A DNA stretch of 64,000 nucleotides, taken from contig QXVZ01028511.1 in assembly GCA_008931825.1 (NCBI GenBank), forward strand, positions 576-64,575, given 5' to 3'. Position numbers and translations under genes: made by a program. Numbering within the stretch: the first letter of the stretch is position 1; every line of letters begins with the position of its first letter. Positions 37,001 through 48,799 of this stretch are shown here, piece by piece. Below the pieces are notes generated by a model. It was not told the origin of the DNA and ran no database searches. It was given only the letters and a program-made list of their open reading frames with translations. The stretch is from Phallusia fumigata (taxonomy: Eukaryota; Chordata; Ascidiacea; Phlebobranchia; Ascidiidae).

Positions 37001-37935
37001 GCGAAAAACACGGTAGATCATTTTTCCTTTAGATTTTATTTCCTAAAAAATTACAGATCACCCTAATTGTTTTTGTCCTTGTCTGTGTGTTACCAACGAC
37101 CAGTGTCAATCATGTTGGGCACCAGCGGCTATTCCTGTTGCTATTTGTCTCTTTACAAGTTCGTTCTTCCGTGCCACCCGCGTAGCGAACACAATGTTTC
37201 CCCAAGCAACCGAATCACACCCTCAGATAATTCGATCATCTAATTTAAAGCCGGTGCGATTAAGTTCAACGAACAGGTGTGTAGAATTTTGACTGTTGGT
37301 GTTGGCGTTTATTATTTTGTCAAGGAACGTATTTATCCAGTGTTACGAGAAATGAATAGCGTTTGATCGTTGATTATATCCCTCCCAATTATCTGTCAAC
37401 GTTTTTGGACCCAAGCGATATGCTTTCGAAGGGCTTACCTTTATCTTTTCTGTAGAAAGCAAAAAAGTCATAAGTTGCGGTGAAATACGCAAACCAAATT
37501 TCACACAAGTGAGTTATGAATATTCACCGGAGCCGGGACAACTACAAGTCAAATTTTTGTATTAGAAGAGCTCCATAGTCCATTTGGCCGATTGCTCGCC
37601 TGAATTGATTTTTGTTTATCGGCGTAAAAGCAGGCTCTTTTGCGACGTCTACCGGAATATTTATAACGCAACAACAAACGCGTAAAATAAAACGCTACTC
37701 AAAAGTAGACACTAAATACTAAAAGAAAATTGGTTAAGACTTCTAAAAACACAGATTCACTTCCATTGTAAAACACAAAAATATAGTGGTTTATAGCCTA
37801 CAACTTATATCCTATTGCAAGCACAAATGCTGTTTGTCTTTAATTCAGATTTGGTCAACAACTTGTCCTGTAGTAGCTGGTTATTCTTAAAGTGTTGTCG
37901 CCACTTGTTGTAGTTTATAACACTTTACAAGTGGA
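34070..37935. other. Gene-poor interval downstream of the unknown gene
   Basis: Short frames only, none recognised. A CG-rich patch at about 34400-34860 includes GTGACGTCACGTCGCAGTC near 34762, a palindromic CRE-like site that could mark a promoter. Nothing else could be named. Confidence 0.5.
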
Positions 37936-38099
37936 CATGGGGGTAGCCAAGGGGAGGCGAAATTGCCCATGGCCCCTCCAAAAATGTTCAAATTGTTCAT
38001 AGGTAGGTTACCCTTGGAAAAAGTCCTAGGTTGTACATTATGTAGGTTACCTATTGAAATATTTGGCCCTTTCTAGAATTTTGGGCTGGCTACGCTATT
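37936..38099. mobile_element. GCGTAGCCAG-family MITE, copy 2
   Basis: It aligns with 14821-14965: GGGTAGCCAAGG at the left, TGGCCCCTCC and GTAGGTTACC inside, and AATTTTGGGCTGGCTACGCTATT at the right in interrupted form. The flanks CAAGTGGA and CAATTGGA are a possible 8-bp target duplication with one mismatch. It is more diverged and 19 bp longer than copy 1. Confidence 0.65.
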
Positions 38100-38122
38100 T
38101 CAATTGGATTATCCACTATATT

Positions 38123-38503
38123 TAGGGTTGCCAACTTTGTTAAGCTACAATAAAGGACATAAAAACTTGACTGATATTTTATCATGTCTCGAAACACACT
38201 TCCAATTAATATTTCGATCTGATGATGACATAAAATATTGGCACTACTGTTACAAGTTTTCTCACATAGATTTCTTTCAAACCAAATTACGGCTCAATTT
38301 TGTGAAGGGCCTCATCAGTACCTTGTTGTATAATATGCTACATTTGTTTTGTTCCTTCAAGTCTCAGTTCAGAAATTTAACCACAAGTCAAATGATTTTA
38401 GAAGAAGGACAAATAGTGTTATTTTAGATCTCAAGAAAGGACAAGGACAAATAGAGCAGAATAAAGGATTGTCCTTTGAAATAAAGGACGGTTGGCAACC
38501 CTA
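38123..38503. mobile_element. 381-bp hAT-like MITE with perfect 8-bp target duplication
   Basis: The ends TAGGGTTGCCAAC and GTTGGCAACCCTA are perfect 13-bp inverted repeats. ACTATATT is duplicated exactly at 38115-38122 and 38504-38511. AATAAAGGACA-type motifs recur near both ends. An open frame through the element is not protein-like, so it is nonautonomous. It lies 24 bp from the preceding MITE and about 330 bp upstream of KCTD7. Confidence 0.88.
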
Positions 38504-38832
38504 ACTATATTGCTGCCTCAGTCAAAACAAGTTTGGTCTTGTTATGACACGTGATGTTACGGAATTCACGTCACGCCTCGTTACGCATGGGCGATTTGTT
38601 TACTCGTGCTTCAGGGCGAAACGAAATTGCTCGTTGGAAAACCGAGTAAAAACATGTTTGGCCACTAACTACGTGCGTTGCAGGATGCAGTAGCCATTCG
38701 CGTGCTGTTAATGTTTTGATTTGCAAAGTGATGATAACTTCATTTAAAAGTAACGAAGGCAAGGTTGATATGGAATTAGGATCTTTGCCGCATGTAGTTA
38801 AGGTTTTGGACGTGAACGAAAATTGCACAAAA

Positions 38833-41800
38833 ATGACGACCTGCTCGAATTCACCAGGACAGGTGGGTGGTTTTTAATATGCGTTGCATGCGTTATTAGT
38901 ATTCTTGCAAAAAAATTTGCACAAAATAAATTCAAATGCTTGTTAGATAAAAAGTTTTTGTAATACTTTGCAGCAAATGTAAATATTAGTGAAAATAATT
39001 TGCAACATTAGCACACTGTTTCTACTTAAATTTGTTTTTAATTCAACAAAGATATGCATCAAATCAAATGTTCAATATAAGTACCTTATAATTATTGCTT
39101 GAATGCTAATTGTATTGCAATGGTTGGTTTCAATTTTTAAATTGATATATTTGAACAAATCAAAATGATATATTTTAGGCAGTGTACATCATATCATACC
39201 ATGGTTTGGTGATGTTTTTGTGTTCCTTATGTCATACACCTTCTCAAACATTTTTTGATTGTTTTAGTCGTTACCAGAAGTGGTTGAGCTCAATGTGGGA
39301 GGAGTACATCACACAACAAGTCTGTCAACACTTCGTAAATTCCCTGAATCTATGCTAGCAGCAATGTTCAGTGGACGGCACCACATAAACACTGACCAAA
39401 ATGGAAGGTAAATTGCAAAATCTGTGCAACAAATGTTAATTGGTGCCAGGTGGTCAGCTAAATTGACCAAGATTGATTTTGTGTTGAAATTTGAAGATGT
39501 ATATATACCTCTTTGCTGTATACCCAAAATTTGCATCACAATTCATAAACAAATTTTTTGTTTATGACTTGCGAAGCATAATAGAAAAGGATTTTGTTCA
39601 TTCTCAACTCTATCCACTATAAAAGTCAAGTCACAAATTTATTTAAAATTCTAAAAAAACATGTCACTTTTAATATGGAAACATATTAAACATGGATGTT
39701 AGGCACAAAGATGAATATATAGGCAATAATTACTTCCATACCAATGTATTTACTACACAATTACAATTAATACTCAAAGTGTGATGAAGTGTGTTGAATT
39801 ATGGATTACCTCTTGCTGCAACAGGTTTTTTATTGATCGTGATGGAAACCTTTTCCACCATGTTCTGAACTTCCTGCGACAAGGCGACCTCCCCAGTTTG
39901 AACTGTTGCCTAAAAGTTTACAACGAGGCTCAGTTCTACAACATACAACCCATGATTGAAGCCATGGATTTACTGAGGCCTATTGCGGGTGAAAAACAAA
40001 AGAAAAACTTCCTGCAGCATGTGAGCACAAGTTTGAATCTTTTGAAGGCACTTCTGTGTATTTTGAAATATTCACTATGATGTTGATGTGAAAATGCTAT
40101 AAATTATAAATGTCAAAACAAGAGGCCTTGTGATGTGAGTTAACAGTGTGACAAATTACGCTGTGTGAGTTAGCAATGTGACTAATGGGCAAGGTACTTC
40201 ATCAACTTGCTACCTCAATTCAACAACACTTATTATATAGCTGTTTGAAACTAGAGCAACACATTAGCAACAGTTCCATGCAGAGAACTGATTTAACCTG
40301 TGGTTGTGCATTAAAAGAGTAATGAAATATTGATTATCTTGATTGCTAGCTTGAAATGTTATTTTTAAACCCTGGACAGAAACACACTCACATCCGGTGG
40401 TATGTTCAATGAAATACTGTATTTCCAATTACAGGTTCCAAATTATGACTCAAATCTTCACCTGTTCTTGACAATAGCTCAGCAAATTGCAAATTTGCAC
40501 CCAGACCGAATATCCAGATTAAAGGTGTGTGTTTACAAAAAGGAAATGCCGTCAACTGTTCCACCACTGGTGCCTGGAGAATACAACCCATGTTTACACC
40601 ATCAGAAACACATGTATGTTTTTGTTTAAATGTTAAACCATATTGATAGCTTTATGGAAGCTGACTTGTTTTTAGGGTTAGGACTTAGACATTTTTGCAA
40701 ATTGGTTTAAATTTTCAATTGTTGCTAAATGTCCTCTTTGTTAAAGCAGTCTCCAAAAAAATTGCAAAATGGAGCGGCATTGACCCGTCGTTGACTTGAA
40801 TGCACTGGCATTTGTAAATTTAAATGTTTTAGCTTGGTTGTAAACATGATGATTAGTGCAGTTACATGACATATTGATTAAGTAAACACATCCATACAAA
40901 AGGCTGTTATGTTTACTATTGGGAGTTGTACATGACATTGGCATTCAACTTCCTACGTGGTAATATGTCGTTAACTTCTTGCCTAAATGCCAACACACCA
41001 GCAAAACGTTTACGACACAGTTGGGGTTCTTTGTTGTTAGACTGTCAGGTGCCTCAAGACTCGCACGTAGACATTTATGACCTCACACTCATTTCGTAGG
41101 CGTTGTCATCAGCGTTGCGCGGGTGGCATTGCTGCAACAGTTATGAATAATAGCAAAGGTCTTCGTTTGTCAACAACAGGACGAAAGTGCGATTAATCAG
41201 GTTTCTTGCGCAGCACAAACGGAGCTGGTTGTATTGGCTAGTGACTTGGCCTTTCTAAGCCAGTTTTTTTATGTCGTCGTGCAACCGTTGACGCTGCGGT
41301 GTATTTTTCATGACTCGATATTTACTTGGTCCCCTTAACACGGTTTTAGCGAAGGCAGAGCCTGTCGTCTTTTACTGTCGAACACTATAGGTGGTTTCAA
41401 AAGACTCCAAACCTTGTATTGAATGTCCCGATGTTTGTTTGGATAATGTTGGTGAAGAACGCCTGTGCACTACTCATACAATTTTGGTGCGATTTTTTTT
41501 TGTTGTGACACAATTGTGCGACTTTCACTTGATGTAAAGTGCAACTTGTGACTTTTCACGAGCATTAGCGCTTCAGTTTTTTTCTCGGAGAACAAGAAGC
41601 CGCAAAGCACTATCCTTTTGGACGTTTTCGTTTGCAACTTTAGCACACAGGATCACACAGGGTTGAATGCTTAGAAAAAATAACGTACCTCCCTACGTGA
41701 CAACCACCGAAACGCGACACAATACACCAGACTGTTTGTTTTTATCATCCCGACAATGTTCGCAGCCTTCCTCTTACACCATCTGTTCCGCTGTGTATTT

Positions 41801-43294
41801 GTCCTGTTTGTCCAAAGTCCCGCGTATACTAAAGGAAATCGCGTGGGCGAATCACGGCACTGACGGCGTTTCCCAGAAACCAGGCCTTTGCAAAACAAAT
41901 GCCGCGACACATACTGAAAGCCGCTAACGATTTGCACTGTCCTGGCGGTATTGTCATTTAGAACCGGTTTTGTTATGAGCTTACTGCGGTTAACAATTTT
42001 CGGTTTCATGGTCTTTTTGCTGGCAACGGATGGATAGCTTGATCGCATTGCCCTCTTGACTAATGTTTCCAACGTCTTCCTTCAGGCCGTGTCTCTGCGC
42101 TTTGTTGCGTTGCCAAGTCACATAAAGTCTAACTAACGTAATGGCAGTATTGCTGCTGCACGGTTTGAACTGATTTACCAAATGTGCCCTGCATGTTTTA
42201 TGTCTGATACCCTTTTTGAGTTGCAGCTGCTTGCGACTGGTGCATGTTTTGTGTAAAACGTTTTGCTTTTAGTGAGCAAATGGAACTTACTCAACCCACG
42301 ATGAAATTGAATATAAATCGTGCACGTGGGATTGTTGGTTAACTGTTTCCAAATTAACCTTCTTGTTTAGAAACAAAGACTGCAACCAAATTTCAATCAC
42401 TTGGTTGCTAGTTCATAATAGCTTAGGTCATGTTTTTCACCTCTCTAGCCAGTCACGTGTGGCTTTGTCTGATGTAAACCTGTCACATAGGAAGGGCAAA
42501 TCAATACATTTGTAAATATGCGCTGCATGGAAGCAAGGGTGTTTACAAACAATACGACATTGCAACAATGTATCTTAAACATAGGAAACTTGCCCTGTGA
42601 AACAGTCGTTGTTGTGAAAAAAGAACCATACTATTAGGCTGTACAATAATGATGCATTATGCTGAGTAAAATCATTGATTGTGTTTGGGTCCTGTATTTC
42701 TCCTAACGAAGGAATCTAATACCATACATGTGTCACTTTTGCCTGCTGGGTTGCTAGGTTATGTCGCGGGGGATGATTTAATAGTTCACATGTCGCTTCA
42801 ACAGGGAGGCACATTGTTTTCCTTTTTTTATCTTAATGGCGGGTTGTTTGCACATTTTGCTCATGAAAGAGTCCTCCAGTTTTTTGCCAAATCTTGATTT
42901 TTTATTCTTCCATTTTTCGTGTTTAATTGAGTATTATTAAATTTCAGTTGTGACCAATACCGAATATTTTTCAACTTTGCAGGCTTTAAACGCTGCTTCG
43001 AATTTCTTCAGCCATTATTTGTTTCTTAACTAGGACATTTTGCTGGGTATAAAGTATCGAGATTTAACATCTTAAAAACGAGTTTCTTTTCCCATAAGGT
43101 GCGACGCAAGCGTAACGTTCGGTCCTTGGACGGCCACTCCTGACGTATACGACCTGATTGATTGCATCAAGCACGATCTTGCCGAGAAGGGCTACGAACT
43201 TGAACACAGATGTATCGGTGTTTGCGACAAGCACATTGTCGGCCAGAATTTCTGCAAGCGCTCCATCTTCGAATTCAAGTTTAAATGGTGGTGA
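38833..43294 (+). CDS. KCTD7: BTB/POZ protein, KCTD7 orthologue, five exons
   Basis: Family members pair a T1-type BTB domain with a KCTD C-terminal domain; vertebrate KCTD7 works with Cullin-3 and affects potassium conductance and lysosomal function in neurons. Exons: 38833-38862, 39268-39407, 39825-40020, 40435-40613 and 43099-43294, all phases closing, 246 residues from this start. The BTB domain runs from PEVVELNVGGVHHTT through LAAMFSGRHHINTD and GRFFIDRDGNLF to KVYNEAQFYNIQP. The C-terminal part has RLKVCVYKKEMPST and the last exon gives VTFGPW, DLIDCIKHDL, CIGVCDKHIVG and the family ending FEFKFKWW. In-frame ATGs at 38731 and 38770 would lengthen the protein towards the human 289 residues; I prefer 38833 for its AAAA context, with low certainty. 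Intron 4 is 2.5 kb. Confidence 0.93.
42790..42900 (+). repeat. Decayed piece of the dispersed repeat in KCTD7 intron 4
   Basis: GAGGCACATTGTTTTCC, then GGGTTGTTTGCACATTTTG, then CATGAAAGAGTCCTCCA follow the same order and spacing as the start of the 305-bp units at 3255-3410. The rest of the intron (40614-42789, 42901-43098) shows nothing I can name. Confidence 0.55.
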
Positions 43295-46200
43295 AGTTAT
43301 GATTTTGTTTTGTTTTTTCCCCGCTTTTGTGCCAGTTTCAGTGTTTCCCATTGCGAAATGTTCCGCCAGTACCATGTAGGTGTGGTGGCTCGGTTGCGGT
43401 TGGGCTTTTAGCGCAGTGTTTCAAAAATGTTTTTAACGCGTTGCGGATACTGTGCTGCTTCAGTGTTTCTCACTTAAATGTGACAAAAAGTATGTAAAAC
43501 ATCGCTAGACTTATTTCTAGACCAAAATGTTTTTCGGTTTTGTAAAAAAATATCTTCAGTTTGTCAAATGGAAACAGGTATGCGAAACACTGCTAAATTG
43601 CCCTATATATTGAATTATCAGCAGCTTTTTTACTTTAAAATGTGTACAAAAGGGCTTGTAAACGATTTTAATTCATTTTTTGTGGATATTCCAACAAGAG
43701 CTTGGTTTTTATTTTAGCCACGTGCAACTTTTTTCTTCATTCCCTTTTATCTGACGTTTTATCATTCAATATTTTATTTTGCTAACTAACCCAACATTAC
43801 AACCATGCATAGACCAACAAGACAAGCATACATCAATGACGTATACTTCCTAAATTTTGACATTCTCACTGCAATCTATACCGACACATTCTTTCCGCGT
43901 TGCAATTGCACAAAACCATATTTAGTGGTTTGTGGTTAATCATGTTTACGTCTTTTTAATCGCGTGTAAAATAAGGGAATGGACAAGTTTTAAATGTCGA
44001 AATACGTGTCGACTCTTACATCACCATGAAATGGTTTTTGAATAATCAATCAACCATACTCGAATCTAAAAATCGAATATATGACACCCAACCAATCCCC
44101 GTAAACGCTGCAACTGCTAACCGTTATGACAGAAAATCGTCCCTCCGTGTATCGTACATGTCACGTGGTGTTTGGTAACGGCCTTGCAAACCACTTTGGA
44201 ACCATGCGCTGAAGTTAATCATTCACCAAGAGACCAAACCACACCAACACCGTCTCACCCGCCCGAAAAATCGAACTCATTCCATTTCACGACAATTCAG
44301 CTCCACGAACTCTTTCGTGCAAAGCAATTAGAAAACTCCTTGAATGGTCGCAACTGCTTGAATGGGTAATGAACAGGTCTATTAAGATTGTGGTTGGTGG
44401 CTTCAATAGTTTCTCAACGTTTAATTTGGATTAAGGCGTTTTGTCCTACTACCTTAGTAGGTTGTTAAAAAATGTCAATAGCGTCGAAAAAAATGGTATT
44501 ATTCCTTTTGTTACGTCATTATGCCGGCGGATTAGACAACAACTAACGGTTTGTTTTGTAGATTTTGGTGCAAATTTAAAACCCGAAAAAGCTTTTACCA
44601 GACTTTTTCGGCAGTTGCTGAAAACGGCGAAGACGTTAAATCGATTTTTATGTAATGGCTAAAATTATCACATTACCGTTACGCAATAAATCGATTTTCT
44701 ATCCCTTCCACCCCTTCCTGCATGTTTAATTCGCCACAGTTTGTGTGTCAGACACAAACCCAATGTCCTTTGTTTGGCATCCACACGCGATTCTCCTTCA
44801 GCCATTACGGCAGTGGTTTTAAGCGTTTTTGATACATTATTCGACGATTTAAAATATTTTGTTTTACCCCCGTATAACACAAAGTAGATGGACGAAAGTA
44901 AAGTCAACACACATCATTTATATTGCATTGCTATACCGCGGCGTTGACTGTGTTTTAGTAAGTTTGATGTCACAGTAAGCAATGGAGGAATTACTCCCGG
45001 TTGAGAGCCACCGCATTACGGCCTGATTCTTCATTAAAATCGTTAAACAATTGATGTTTTTGTATGGGAATTTCACAAAGCTGAATAACTGTTTGCTTGA
45101 TATTTATCTGACCCCCTTCTTGCCCAACATGTACAACTCAATGCGTTAAATAGGTGACTTCAATCTCTGAAACGCTACAGGCTAAAGGAAAATCTATAGT
45201 GCGGTTGAGAATTTCAAGACAATTTCACGCTCCTTGCGTTTTGTTCGAATACACATTTTAAAGTCAGCATTCGATATTTTTGTTACTCGAGTGCAATTTA
45301 TTTTGCGTTGCCGAGCGTGTGATTTAATTTTACGGTTATTCTGCAGCAACGCTTGGTTGGTTGTACGATGGAATTATCACATAACAAAAGGGTGCGAACC
45401 GTGTTTCTAAAGGTTGAAAAGCATTGGGTTTAATCGAACGGTTTTCGTCTCAAAACCACATCCAAATTTTCCCTTGTACTTTTCGTCAAAGCCGAATCCT
45501 TGCTTGCCAAACCCCGTTGGGTAAATTCCTTTTGTTGCCACCGAACCAAAACGCTTCCAAATTTCGCGTGAGAGCCTTTAGCCGCGTAACGACCAACCCA
45601 AATGTCAAACGCGGTGCCCTGCGACCGAACAACGTTGCGTTTTTCAACCCTTGAATTTCCCAAGGGCCGGCTGCGCCCAGGTAACCTCATAGATGCGGTG
45701 TTTGATTGCGAATACTTGCTTCCTGGCGCTGTGGCCTGGGCGGCACTACGCTTTTGCCTTTTTTTGCCACAATCTGGTTTGTGTTCGTTCGGAAAGCGCT
45801 TCAACATTTTTGCAATTTCCAATCGTAAAAGCATTTTTTGGCACCTTTTTTGCAACGGTAAAAGCATCGAACAAGATTACCGTGTGTTGCGCTTGTAAAT
45901 TTGTTACACCTGCACAAATGGCCAACCACAATTGTTCACCATATTCAACCTAACCGTTTTCTCGAGTGAAAAGCATTCCATTTCAACACTCCAGCATCGA
46001 TAACTTGAATGCAACCCGAAAGTATTTAGCATTCCATCAAATCCGTTCATCGATAACGACAACATTCTATTGTGTATCAACTGAGCTTGCCTCATTGTTG
46101 TTCGTAACTTTCTATTCATGATAAATCGCGATCCCCGTAGCTGTACTTCTGAAGTGTTGCACGGGCACTTACTAAACCCTTTGTTACAGTCAAAAAGCGA

Positions 46201-46995
46201 CCACGATCATCTGTGCCCGGTTAACGCCAGAGCTTAATGCATTGGATTGGATTTAATTCAGATTTTAAACAACCGGCGCAAACCCAATGGCTATGGCTTG
46301 TGTTGTCACTAAATTGTGCTTGATTTATTTTGCACTTGCGAAACAATTTTGAGTCCCTTCTTCAAGTGGCGAGCCAACGCCATGCCCAGTGTTGCTTTTA
46401 TGCGCTTTCGCGAAGTGTTGTTTGCGCATTTTGTTGCATGTATCTGATGCGAAAAGAAATATCTCCGAATTTCGCTGTCTACTAATTAAAACCTTACCGC
46501 TTTCTTTTTCTTTATGGACGCCGCAAGTGGTAGAGTGAATGTTGTGATTTTCTGTTTAAAAACAAAAATCAGTCTTTAATGGTCTTATGACTTGTAACAT
46601 CTTCCCCTATTGGCGACGTTTTGTGAGAAGAATCTCACTGTGTGATCACTGTGCAGCGCCACCAAGCGGTTTTTGCGCCAAGTGTTTTTTTCAGTCGACT
46701 CTCCTGTCCGCCGTTCGCTTTGCCGAATGTATCTGTGTGAAAATGAACGAGCCTTGCTCAATGGCATGTCTGTTCAAACGAAATCTTTGGCGTCAGTTTT
46801 GTGTCTCCCACATCCACTCAGCCCGAATAGAGAAAGGAAATAACCGAAGTAATGCAAGAAACGTGGCCACATGGTCTTTTCTGAAGTCGTGCCGGCCAAG
46901 CAGATGTGGCAGAGAGTTACTTTAGCCAGTGGAAGTGCAACTGGACATGACAATCTAACAGGTCCTACAATCCAGGACTTATATTAGTTTCATGT
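43295..46995. other. Gene-poor interval between KCTD7 and the SLC43-like gene
   Basis: Several overlapping frames of 100-145 codons on both strands (45430-45950) have no family signature and no consistent splice phase. A possible short hAT-like element lies at 43461-43592 (CAGTGTTTCTCA / TGCGAAACACTG) without a target duplication. Nothing else could be named. Confidence 0.5.
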
Positions 46996-47140
46996 TTGGT
47001 TGCTGAATACCCGTTTTGGGGTTCGGTAGGAGGCCAAAACCGGCCACAACTGGTTTAAAACTGGAAAATTCCAGCGAAACCCGCCACAAACTGGAACTTT
47101 TATGACGCCCTAAAACTGAAAATCAGGCAACGCAAAATCG
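46996..47140 (+). repeat. Solitary diverged unit of the 195-bp satellite
   Basis: GTTTTGGGGTTCGGTAGGAGG, CCAAAACCGGCCACAACTGG, AAACTGGAAAATTCCAGCG and CCTAAAACTGAAAAT follow the order of a unit in the array at 54337-56160, 7 kb away on the other side of the SLC43-like gene. Confidence 0.75.
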
Positions 47141-47482
47141 GACATACGAAATCAAGTCGAACATTGCGCAACCTGCCAGTAATCATTTCTGAATATGCGC
47201 TGTATCTACTTGATTTAGTTACATGAGCAGGCTCAAAAGGAAAGAATTATTTCCACAGCAACAAAAATTGTGACTTCGACCTTCAAAACTGTCTTCATGG
47301 GGAAATCCGGAAGATTGACCTTGAAACTAATAGAAGTCACTTCTAAGGATTCACGTGACAATGGTATACCAGAACTACTTGATTATAAAGTAAGAAAAAC
47401 GCTCAACCTATTACGTTTGTGACGTCAGTAAGAAGGAGATTGTTGAGGGCGTACTTGAGACAAATGGATTCTTCATTTATTA

Positions 47483-47550
47483 CAGTGGTTCTCAAAGTGG
47501 TCTCCGCGGTCCCCTCGGGGCGATTTTAGGGTGACCACAAAGTATCTTCA
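47483..47550 (+). mobile_element. Lone hAT-type left terminus
   Basis: CAGTGGTTCTCAAAGTGG followed by CCGCGGTCCCCTCGGGG matches the usual start of hAT elements. No right terminus was identified. Confidence 0.45.
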
Positions 47551-47889
47551 GTTTATCTTAGTCGATGATATACCCTGTGGCTACTACAATGTACAGTGTT
47601 GATTGCACTTATCGTGGCACCACCGCGATATGCTGCTTTGTCAATGCTACTGTGACAAATTACACAAACCATTGCTGTTGTGAAGTTATCTGGTGAAGAT
47701 AATTTGAATCACAATTTTAGTGGATCGCGAGTCGTCGAAAAACTGCAGCGGGACCGTTGCGCAAATAATGTCAACAAGATTGAGAACCGTAACCATGACG
47801 TCACAATACAGATTTTTAGCTCAAAGCTCGCAGGCCCAACAAATGTCAAAGTGAGACTTCTGAACTTCGCAGCCCAAAATCGGCATTTT

Positions 47890-48430
47890 TTCTGTTTTCG
47901 ACCAAACCTCAGTCTGTTTACTACGTTATGGTTGGATGCTGTTGATCATATTTCAAACTGTGGCTTTACCGAATGTTTCGAAAAGCAAAGTTTTGCCAAA
48001 TGCGGCAACTCGCAACGTAAGTCGTAGCGACGTGCCGTATGCATGTCCAGCCAACCAGCGCGATCCGTTTTAGACTGATTTGTCAGTTGTTGCTTTTGTT
48101 TTTTTCACTTCGTGTCAGGCAGTCAAGTGGTTCCCAAGCTATGACTATTTTGTGTACTTTTTTGTTATAATACCGACAAATATACATACTTCTTGCACAC
48201 GGCGATACACAATTATTTAACATTTGATTTCGGAAACAAAATGGGAACAAATCAGCTGCTAACCTTTTACAGAATTTGTGCCTACCGAATTTAGTTTTGC
48301 CTTGCTTAAACATGTTTTGGGAACAACCAATATTGAACACAAAACAAGGCTCAAACAAAACCCACACTCTTGGTTAAGTTAACCTGTCTGGCTACTTATT
48401 ATAAGATGTGTTACAATTGTCTTGGTAAAA
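47890..48430 (+). repeat. Segment duplicated on both sides of the SLC43-like gene
   Basis: Landmarks CTGTTTACTACGTTA, AAAGTTTTGCCAAATGCGGC, TTCGTGTCAGGCAGT and GCGATACACAATT recur in the same order and orientation at about 50590-50915 (CTGTTTACAACGTAA, AAAGTTTTGCCAAACGGGGC, TTCGTGTCAGACATT, GCGATACACAATT). The first landmark also occurs at about 52320 (CTGTTTACGACGTTG). Confidence 0.7.
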
Positions 48431-48799
48431 AGATACAAGTCAGTAATATGTACAAAAAAAATGTCCACGTTCCTTCAAAGGCTGTTGACATTTTTTACTC
48501 AAGGCTAAATGCTAAAATGCATATTTTCTTAATAATCCTTTAAGCAAACTCAAATGAGCAAGTATTTTAGCCGATATTTACATATATTTTGCACATAAAC
48601 ATACGCATGCTGAAGCACAAATGAAAAAGCCGTGTTGTTAGTTAAAAGCGTTGATATACATGGCATATTTTTGTGCAGTAGGTTGGAAACATTTAACCAG
48701 GAGGGTAAAGTTACACAAGTCGCGAACAGAACAATCGATAATGCTGCAATCCAAATCTAGTGTTATGTGCAGTGTGGTTCATAACCTTTATAGAGTTCT

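Noticed and set aside
43461-43592. Short hAT-like MITE in the KCTD7 downstream region
   Set aside because: The terminal match is only about 10-12 bp and the flanking 8-mers differ, so I mention it but do not list it as a separate element.
45430-45953. Overlapping frames of 86-145 codons on both strands
   Set aside because: Several frames on both strands are open at once in a stop-poor stretch; none resembles a known protein or has splice partners.
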